A stretch of DNA of 64,000 nucleotides from Mycolicibacter minnesotensis (GTDB taxonomy: Bacteria; Actinomycetota; Actinomycetes; Mycobacteriales; Mycobacteriaceae): NCBI RefSeq assembly GCF_010731755.1, contig NZ_AP022589.1, forward strand, positions 248,001 to 312,000, read 5' to 3'. The notes under the pieces were generated by a model that saw only the letters and a program-made list of their open reading frames with translations, was not told the origin of the DNA and searched no databases. The position numbers were made by a program, and so were the translations under genes. This document shows, one piece after another, positions 58,309-64,000 of the stretch (position 1 is the first letter of the stretch; each line of letters starts with the position of its first letter).

Positions 58309-59088
58309 TCAAGGTCCCGGGTTTAAGGGGCCCGAGGCAACGTCTGGGTCGAACCGAAGACGCCGGTGCACCACCTCGTGAGCGATGTCGCCTAGCAGCC
58401 GCCCCTCCGCGTAGGCGAAGGCCTGCATTCGGACGTATGCCTCTCGGGCGCTGACGCCGAGTTGGACCGTGACCATGCCGGTGGCCTGATGCACTTCCCG
58501 TGCAACCAAAGCCTGGTCCCACCATGAACTCAACTGTCCATCGATTCGCTCTGTCTGGGTCAGCAAGATCGCCGTCAGAAGGTCCGCGACGACAACCGCG
58601 TCGGCGAAGTCTTCTGCGGTCAGAGGGGCCGCCACATCGCGATACAGGTCCAACACACCCACTTGGATTGCACCCACCTGCAACGGCATTGCGTACATCG
58701 CTGCTATCCCAAGCCCAACCGCCTCTGTGGCGAAGGCGGGCCAACGCCCTTCTTTCACAGTCAGATCTGATGCCAGTACCGGCCCGCTGCTGGCGATCGC
58801 GTCGAGCCCAGGCCCTTCGCCCAACGTTGCTTGCAGCCACTCCACACGCTCAACGACATCGTCACTCGCACACAGCACCTCAGCCCGCATATCCGGCTGC
58901 TGAATAGTGATACCCGCCCGCGCAATCGGCAGCACCAAAACGCACACCTTGCACAACTGAGCTGGCTCCTGGAATCGAGCGGAAGCCCTTTCAACCTCCG
59001 CTAGGAACCGGGCTCGAATGCCAGACGGGGCGAAGCTATTCACCGCGCATGCCCACGTCGGACTCGCGCGAGGCCGCGACGCTGCCAA
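58309..59088 (-). CDS. GAF-ANTAR RNA-binding regulator 2
   Basis: Up to 259 aa with the same plan as its neighbour: GAF domain (EVLCASDDVVERVEWLQATLGEGPGLDAIASSGPVLASDLTVKEGRWPAFATEAVGLGI) and ANTAR domain (AREVHQATGMVTVQLGVSAREAYVRMQAFAYAEGRLLGDIAHEVVHRRL). The two proteins are clearly paralogous but diverged. The start is uncertain: ATG 59088 gives a non-conserved N-terminus, while GTG 59043 starts closer to the GAF domain. Neither has a good Shine-Dalgarno. Confidence 0.85.
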   Translation of the reverse strand: MAASRPRASPTWACAVNSFAPSGIRARFLAEVERASARFQEPAQLCKVCVLVLPIARAGITIQQPDMRAEVLCASDDVVERVEWLQATLGEGPGLDAIASSGPVLASDLTVKEGRWPAFATEAVGLGIAAMYAMPLQVGAIQVGVLDLYRDVAAPLTAEDFADAVVVADLLTAILLTQTERIDGQLSSWWDQALVAREVHQATGMVTVQLGVSAREAYVRMQAFAYAEGRLLGDIAHEVVHRRLRFDPDVASGPLNPGP

Positions 59089-59454
59089 CCGCAGAGGCCG
59101 GGATCCATGTGTGGACGATCACCCCCTCTGCCATTGGACCGCAACTCTCGCCCCGCGCCATCGGCGAGCTGCCGATCCCATGCGCCATGGAAGCCAGTAC
59201 CGTTCCACGAATTCCCTAAGAGCGAAAGGAATTCGCACCGTTCCGAGGCTACTCCTGAATCGACAAGTGGCATTGCTGGTCGAGTGGAGCCAGCCTGACT
59301 GCGAGGCAATCCCTGGGCTACCTTCCGGGGGCCGGGGCGCCCTCGCACACGGATAGCGTCCTTGTTGCTGGCGCTGTGACGGTGGCCGGCTCCGATCACG
59401 CGGCCACCAGTTGGGGGGCCAGCCCGGGCATTTTTGACAGTTTTCCGCGTTTCG

Positions 59455-59483
59455 TTGACAGCCGCCGGCTGAGGACGTAGCTT
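59455..59483 (+). promoter_or_regulatory. Promoter of the PGRS gene
   Basis: TTGACA (59455-59460), a 17-bp spacer and TAGCTT (59478-59483) form a good SigA-type promoter. A second TTGACA at 59434-59439 sits one helical turn pair upstream. The transcript would have an approximately 90-nt leader with GGAAGGG ahead of ATG 59581. The rest of 59089-59580 shows no gene. Confidence 0.6.
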
Positions 59484-59580
59484 ATCAAAATCTAGGCATT
59501 ATCATGCAGTACTCTCGGCTCCAGACCTCGGTCGAGCGAATGTCGTCAGGACGAATTCGCCGCGGGGAAGGGCAAGACCG

Positions 59581-62500
59581 ATGATTGCTAAGCACCAAAT
59601 CCAGGGCAACCGCCATTCAAGCAACGTCAAGGCGCCCCGTGGTAGTGAGGTGATTGGCGCGGCATCGGTTGTGGGGGCATTTTTAGCGTTTGGAATGGCA
59701 CCGTTGGCGGCGGCCCCGGCTGCCCACGCGGACTTCGAGGACCTCTTCGGGGACATATTCAACCAGGCTGGGACGTGGTTTGAACCGTCTGCTGCGGATG
59801 CGCCGGCGTTCGACTGGACGGCATTTGACTGGGCGTCGTCGTTGCCAGGCGCGGCCCAGAGCGATCCGCTGGCCGCGCTTGATGAATTCGTGGCCAACGT
59901 GTTCAACCAATTGATCTACACGCCCATTCATAACTTCGGGGACAGCCTGATCGCCTCGGGAGTGTTCGACTCGATCAACCAGGCGTTCGCTAGCGAAACT
60001 GTGTGTGGCCTGATCTGTAACGGCGTCGATGCGACCCTGGACGGCAGCACGCTAGTGCAGGCCACCGCAGGTGGGTACCTTTTCGGCGATGGCGGCGATG
60101 GCATCGACGGCAGCCTCGGTGGTTCGGCCTGGCTGATTGGCAACGGTGGTTTCGGTGGCGACGGTGTCGCCGGGGTTGATGGAACTAATGGTGGTGTCGG
60201 CGGTGATGGCGGTGCCGGCGGCGACGGTGGCGCGTGGATGGGCAACGGTGGTAACGGCGGTGACGGTGGTGCCGGCGCTGACGGTGTTGGAGCTGGCGGG
60301 GCAAACGGCGGCAGCGGTGGTGTGGGCGGTAGCGCCGGGCTGTTCGCAATCTTCGGTAATGCCGGTGCCGGTGGTGCCGGCGGTGCCGGTGGTGCCGGCG
60401 CCGCAGGTGTTGACGGCAATGACGGTGCGATAGGCCTGTCCCCGCTCGCCGATGGTGCCGCCGGGATTGCCGGGGGTCCCGGTACCAACGGTTCGGTCGG
60501 TTTTAACGGCGGTGCAGGTGGCGCCGGCGGTGCCGGTGGGGCGGCCGGGTTGTTTGGTAACTCCGGGGCCGGGGGTCTCGGCGGCAACGGCGGTGTCGCT
60601 GGCGGCGGCGGCGCCGGTGGCGATGGCGGTCTCGGCGGTGACGGCGCGGCCAGCGTGGAAGGGGTCGGCGGTATCGGCGGCGACGGCGGCGACGCCGGTA
60701 ACGGTGCAGCCGGTGGGGTCGGCGGCGCTGGCGGTGTCGGTGGCAATGGCGGCGCGGGCGGTTTCTTCGGCCTGCACACCGCCGGTGCTGCCGGTGACGG
60801 TGGTGACGGTGGCGCCGGTGGTGCCGCGGGTGCGGCCGGCAACGGTGGTGCCGGCGGCACCGGTGGCGACGGCGCGCTGGGCGGTGGCGACGGTGGCGCC
60901 GGCGGCACCGGTGGCAACCTGGGTACGGTCGGCGCCGGTGGTGTCGGTGGCGCTGCGGGCACCAGCTCCGGCCTTTTCGCGGGCCCGCCGGGTACCGCCG
61001 GTACTCACGGTGCGACCGGCGTGTTGCCGGCCGTACTCGGCGGCAACGGCGGCGCTGGCGGTGGCGGCGGTGATGGCACCGGTGCGGGCGCGGCCGGCGG
61101 AAACGCTGGCGTCGGTGGCAACGGCGGTGACCATGGCAACGGCGGCGCCGGCGGCAACGGCGGCAATGGCGCGGCCGGCTTGGACGGCAGCGCCGCGGGC
61201 GATCCGGATGCCAACGGCCAGGCCGGCGGTGCCGGCGGTAACGCGGGTGCCGGCGGTAACGGCGGCACGATCGCCGGTAACGGCGGTGCCGGCGGTAACG
61301 GCGGCACGGGCGCCGACGGCGGCGCCGGCGGCATTGGCGCCGACGGCGCGGCCGGAGTGTCCGGCATCAACAACGGCGCCGGCCAGGCCGGTGGCAACGC
61401 CAACGGCGGGGCCGGCGGGGCCGGCGGCAACGGCGGCGCCGGCGGCACGGCCGCGCACGGCACCGCGGGCAGCCAGGGTGTCGGCGGCAACGCCGGCAAC
61501 GGCGGCGACGGCGGGACTCCCGGCGACGGCGGCGCTGGCGCGGCCGGTATGAGCGGCGTGGCAGGTTCAGGCGGCAACCTCGGGGCCGGGGGCAACGGCG
61601 GCGACGGCGGCAACGCCAACGGTGGGGCCGGCGGCACCGGCGGCACCGGCTCAACCGCCGGCAACAACGGCACGACCGGCAGCACACCCACCGGTCCGCT
61701 CGGCAACGGCGGCAATGGCGGCAACGGCGTCAACGGTGTCAACCCGGGCGACAGTGGCGGCAACGGCGGGGCCGGCGGCAAGGGCGGCTCGGTCGGCAAC
61801 GGCGGCGCCGGCGGCACCGGCGGCAACGGCGTGGCTGGCGGGCCCGGAGCGGTCGGCACCGAGGGGGCCACCCCAGGCGCGAACGGCGGCAACGGCGGTG
61901 TCGGGCAGGCCGGCGGGTCGGGCGGCAACGGCGGGATCGGCGGCGAAGGCGGCTCGATCTCCGGCAATGGCGGCGCCGGCGGCAACGCCGGCAATGGCGC
62001 CAACGGCGGCAACGGCGGTATCGGCGGCAACGGCGCAACCGGTAGCTTCGCCAACGGCGGCAGCGGCGAGGGCGGGAACGGCGGTACCGGCGGCGCCGGT
62101 GGTGCCGTTGGCGCAGGCGGTATCGGCGGAGCAGGCGGCACGGCACCCAATGGCATCGCGGGCGGCGGCGGGAACAACGGCGTCGGTGGTACCACGGCCG
62201 GCAACGGAGGCGCCGGGGGCACCGGTGCCAACGGCGGCACCTTTGTCAGTCCCGGCGCTACCGGCACGGTGACCGCTGGCACCGGCGCGGTAGGTGGCAC
62301 CGGCGGTCTAGCCGCCGGCACCGCGCCCGGCCAGGGCGGCGGCGGAGGAGGCGGCGGCGGCGGCGCCGAGGTCGCCACCGTCGCGGGTGGCACCGCCACC
62401 GGCACCGCGACCGGCGGCGCCGGCGGGGTAGGTGGCAACGGCACCGGCACCTCCGACGGCGGCACCGGCGGCAGAGGCGGCAACGCCACCATCGTCTCCG

Positions 62501-63273
62501 ACGGCGACGGCAGCGCCGCCACGGGCACCGCTACCGGCGGGGCAGGTGGGGCAGGCAGCACCGACGGCGGTACCGGCGGCACGGGCGGCGAAGCCGGCGT
62601 CACCACGGCCGGTGGCAGCACCATCACCACCGGTACCACCACCGGCGGGGCCGGCGGCAACGCCGGCAACGGTCTTGACGGCGGGAACGGCGGCAACGGC
62701 ACTGTTGGCGCCGCCGCAGGCAGCACCATCACCACCGGCACCGGCACCGGCGGGGCCGGCGGCAATGCCGGCACCGGAATTAACGGCGGCGCCGGCGGCA
62801 CCGGCGGCGAGGCCGGCGTTATCGCCTCCGGTGGCGGTAGCGTCACCACCGGCGTCACCACCGGCGGGGCCGGCGGTGACGGTGGCGTCAGCGGCACCAA
62901 CGGCGGTAGCGGCGGGGACGGCGGAGCAGGCGGAGCGGGCGCGGTCACCTCGACCGGCCAAACCGGTGTCGCCGGGACCGGCACCGGCGGGGCCGGGGGC
63001 ACCGGCGGCAACGGCGGCAACGGCGCCGACGGCGGCACCGGAGGTATCGGCGGTATCGGTATCGGCACCGGCGGCAACGCCGGTACGGGCGGCGCCGGCG
63101 GCGTCGGCGGCAACGGCGGGACACCCGGGAATGCCGGCTCCGGTATCGGCGGCAACGGCGGCAACGGCGGCAACGGGACCGGCGCCACCGGCGGCGTCGG
63201 AACACCCGGCGGCCCCGGCGGTGCCAACGGCACCCCCGGCACGCCCGGCACCGACGGCGCAAACGCGCCGTAG
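59581..63273 (+). CDS. Secreted PGRS repeat protein without a PE domain
   Basis: A 1230-aa glycine-rich protein. Residues 1-50 are a long signal peptide (hydrophobic core [20 protein letters not shown], cleavage after AHA), not the PE domain that targets PE_PGRS proteins to ESX-5. Residues about 51-150 are a unique acidic segment with one Cys pair (TVCGLICNG). Residues about 160-905 are GGxGG(N/A) PGRS repeats. From about 906 to 1190 the repeats change to about six 35-42-residue units anchored by T-T-G-x-x-T-G-G-A-G-G. The tail ([20 protein letters not shown]) is Gly-Pro-Thr. It would be exported and cell-surface or secreted. Function is unknown. Confidence 0.85.
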   Translation: MIAKHQIQGNRHSSNVKAPRGSEVIGAASVVGAFLAFGMAPLAAAPAAHADFEDLFGDIFNQAGTWFEPSAADAPAFDWTAFDWASSLPGAAQSDPLAALDEFVANVFNQLIYTPIHNFGDSLIASGVFDSINQAFASETVCGLICNGVDATLDGSTLVQATAGGYLFGDGGDGIDGSLGGSAWLIGNGGFGGDGVAGVDGTNGGVGGDGGAGGDGGAWMGNGGNGGDGGAGADGVGAGGANGGSGGVGGSAGLFAIFGNAGAGGAGGAGGAGAAGVDGNDGAIGLSPLADGAAGIAGGPGTNGSVGFNGGAGGAGGAGGAAGLFGNSGAGGLGGNGGVAGGGGAGGDGGLGGDGAASVEGVGGIGGDGGDAGNGAAGGVGGAGGVGGNGGAGGFFGLHTAGAAGDGGDGGAGGAAGAAGNGGAGGTGGDGALGGGDGGAGGTGGNLGTVGAGGVGGAAGTSSGLFAGPPGTAGTHGATGVLPAVLGGNGGAGGGGGDGTGAGAAGGNAGVGGNGGDHGNGGAGGNGGNGAAGLDGSAAGDPDANGQAGGAGGNAGAGGNGGTIAGNGGAGGNGGTGADGGAGGIGADGAAGVSGINNGAGQAGGNANGGAGGAGGNGGAGGTAAHGTAGSQGVGGNAGNGGDGGTPGDGGAGAAGMSGVAGSGGNLGAGGNGGDGGNANGGAGGTGGTGSTAGNNGTTGSTPTGPLGNGGNGGNGVNGVNPGDSGGNGGAGGKGGSVGNGGAGGTGGNGVAGGPGAVGTEGATPGANGGNGGVGQAGGSGGNGGIGGEGGSISGNGGAGGNAGNGANGGNGGIGGNGATGSFANGGSGEGGNGGTGGAGGAVGAGGIGGAGGTAPNGIAGGGGNNGVGGTTAGNGGAGGTGANGGTFVSPGATGTVTAGTGAVGGTGGLAAGTAPGQGGGGGGGGGGAEVATVAGGTATGTATGGAGGVGGNGTGTSDGGTGGRGGNATIVSDGDGSAATGTATGGAGGAGSTDGGTGGTGGEAGVTTAGGSTITTGTTTGGAGGNAGNGLDGGNGGNGTVGAAAGSTITTGTGTGGAGGNAGTGINGGAGGTGGEAGVIASGGGSVTTGVTTGGAGGDGGVSGTNGGSGGDGGAGGAGAVTSTGQTGVAGTGTGGAGGTGGNGGNGADGGTGGIGGIGIGTGGNAGTGGAGGVGGNGGTPGNAGSGIGGNGGNGGNGTGATGGVGTPGGPGGANGTPGTPGTDGANAP

Positions 63274-63333
63274 AAGTTGCGGTCAACTCGGCGCGGCAGT
63301 GTCGCCGATGCGCCTCGAGGCCAGCTTGGGGCG

Positions 63334-63373
63334 GAGGGCAATCGAGTCCACGGGACCGTGGAAGGTTGCCCTC
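63334..63373 (+). terminator. Hairpin after the PGRS gene
   Basis: GAGGGCAA (63334-63341) pairs with TTGCCCTC (63366-63373) around an inner stem TCCACG/CGTGGA (63347-63352, 63357-63362). It lies 60 bp after the PGRS stop and has no U-tract. It is probably a transcription end point between the PGRS gene and convergent dprA. No gene is seen in 63274-63522. Confidence 0.5.
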
Positions 63374-63522
63374 GGCCCGAACCAAAGCGCTAGTGATCAA
63401 CCAACCCGAAACGCTCGGCTCTTCCGGTCGCCGCCGACGCCAGTTCAACAGGCGTGGCCTTCTCTCGTTGGGTGTGCTACTTGAGCTGGACGCGATCCAC
63501 ATGGCCGAGGGACATGAATGAA

Positions 63523-64000
63523 CTAGCGGGCCCGAGTGATCCGCCAAGAACCGTCGCGCCGCTCGGCCAGCCCTGCCACCTCCAGCAGTGCCAGTGGGCC
63601 GAACACCTGCGCGGGGGCCAGCCCGGATGCGACGGCGATCTGATCGACGGTGAGCACGCCGCGGCCGGGCAGTGCTTCATAGACCTGACGTTCAGCGACG
63701 CTGAGTCCGTCCAATGGGGTGACCGGCCGTGGCGGGTCTTGCGCCAGCTCCCCGACGCGGCCCACCAGCTCGATCACCTCGTCGGCCCGGGTCACCAGTT
63801 CCGCACCCCCGCGCAGCAACACATGGCACCCGGCTGAGGCCGCACTCGTGACCGGACCCGGAACCGCGGCCACTGGCCTGCCCAACAGCCGCGCCCATGC
63901 GGCGGTGTTGGCCGCTCCGCTGCGCAGTCCGGCCTCCACCACCACCGTCGCCCCTGCCAGCGCCGCCACCAGCCGATTGCGGGTCAAGAAGCGATACCGG
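63523..64000 (-). CDS. dprA: DNA-processing protein DprA, C-terminal part (cut by the window edge)
   Basis: About 159 codons of the 3' end; the frame continues past position 64000. RFLTRNRLVAALAGATVVVEAGLRSGAANTAAWARLLGRPVAAVPGPVTSAASAGCHVLLRGGAELV is the end of the Rossmann-fold DprA domain, and LSVAERQVYEALPGRGVLTVDQIAVASGLAPAQVFGPLALLEVAGLAERRDGSWRI is the C-terminal winged-helix. DprA loads RecA on incoming single-stranded DNA during transformation; its role in mycobacteria is not settled. The position after viuB fits Rv2896c, with the ANTAR and PGRS genes inserted between. Confidence 0.9.
   Translation of the reverse strand, partial: RYRFLTRNRLVAALAGATVVVEAGLRSGAANTAAWARLLGRPVAAVPGPVTSAASAGCHVLLRGGAELVTRADEVIELVGRVGELAQDPPRPVTPLDGLSVAERQVYEALPGRGVLTVDQIAVASGLAPAQVFGPLALLEVAGLAERRDGSWRITRAR

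Noticed and set aside
59928..60962. 344-aa Pro-rich minus-strand frame
   Set aside because: It is a shadow of the PGRS repeats for the same reason.
61005..63341. 778-aa Pro-rich open frame opposite the PGRS gene
   Set aside because: It is the reverse complement of GGN repeats, which always gives a Pro-rich frame without stops. It has no start context.

Overview
The window is high-GC actinobacterial DNA, and its gene order matches the Rv2831 to Rv2896 stretch of Mycobacterium tuberculosis (H37Rv). The anchors are echA16, dinF, nrnA, rbfA, infB, ylxR, nusA, rimP, proS, efpA, cysG, mqo, mtr, the glnA4 cluster, mapB, a penicillin-binding lipoprotein, ispG, rip1, dxr, rlmN, cdsA, frr, pyrH, amiC, tsf, rpsB, xerC, viuB and dprA. 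A PGRS-type glycine-rich protein, a 13E12-type HNH gene, EfpA and mycothione reductase also point to Mycobacteriaceae. Several H37Rv blocks that I recall (ugp operon, cob genes, mpt83/dipZ/mpt70) are missing at their places, so this is not the M. tuberculosis complex. The species is not determined; a slow-growing or M. terrae-type lineage is only a guess. Comparisons with H37Rv are from memory.

Layout. 1-1.5 kb: a candidate structured leader RNA, a 57-codon ORF and a dimethylsulfone monooxygenase gene (sfnG). 1.6-3.7 kb: a DUF1802 gene, echA16 and an acetyltransferase. 3.7-11.4 kb: a minus-strand translation and RNA operon (rimP, nusA, ylxR, infB, rbfA, nrnA, dinF). 11.6-17.2 kb: a lipoprotein/ferritin-like pair, proS, efpA and cysG. 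17.2-22 kb: mqo, mtr and an acyl-CoA dehydrogenase. 22-23.4 kb: a 13E12/HNH element. 23.4-27.7 kb: a four-gene gamma-glutamylation amine-catabolism operon (glnA4, glutamine amidotransferase, aldehyde dehydrogenase, SDR). 27.8-41.4 kb: a degenerate hydrolase, mapB, a PBP lipoprotein, a GNAT, the isoprenoid and site-2 protease genes ispG-rip1-dxr, a VOC/AraC pair, rlmN, cdsA, frr and pyrH. 41.5-48.9 kb: an ArsR-type regulator followed by six tightly overlapping genes for a membrane complex related to formate hydrogenlyase and complex I (the Rv0081-Rv0087 type). 48.9-52.6 kb: a MarR regulator, amiC, tsf and rpsB. 52.7-53 kb: an array of four 57-bp repeats. 53-59 kb: an M23 peptidase, an alpha/beta hydrolase, xerC, a lactate 2-monooxygenase-like enzyme, viuB and two GAF-ANTAR genes. 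59.5-63.3 kb: a 1230-aa secreted PGRS protein with no PE domain. The window ends inside dprA.

The most notable points are as follows. The hydrogenase-like complex has lost all four NiFe-binding cysteines but keeps its small-subunit FeS cysteines. The 57-bp repeat is found both as an intergenic array and as a single in-frame copy forming the N-terminus of an enzyme 26 kb away. The aldehyde dehydrogenase gene has no ATG/GTG/TTG at the expected place but has an AUA behind a perfect Shine-Dalgarno. The PGRS protein carries a Sec-type signal peptide and a second, threonine-rich repeat block. A folded RNA candidate lies ahead of sfnG. No rRNA, tRNA, CRISPR array or intact insertion sequence was seen.
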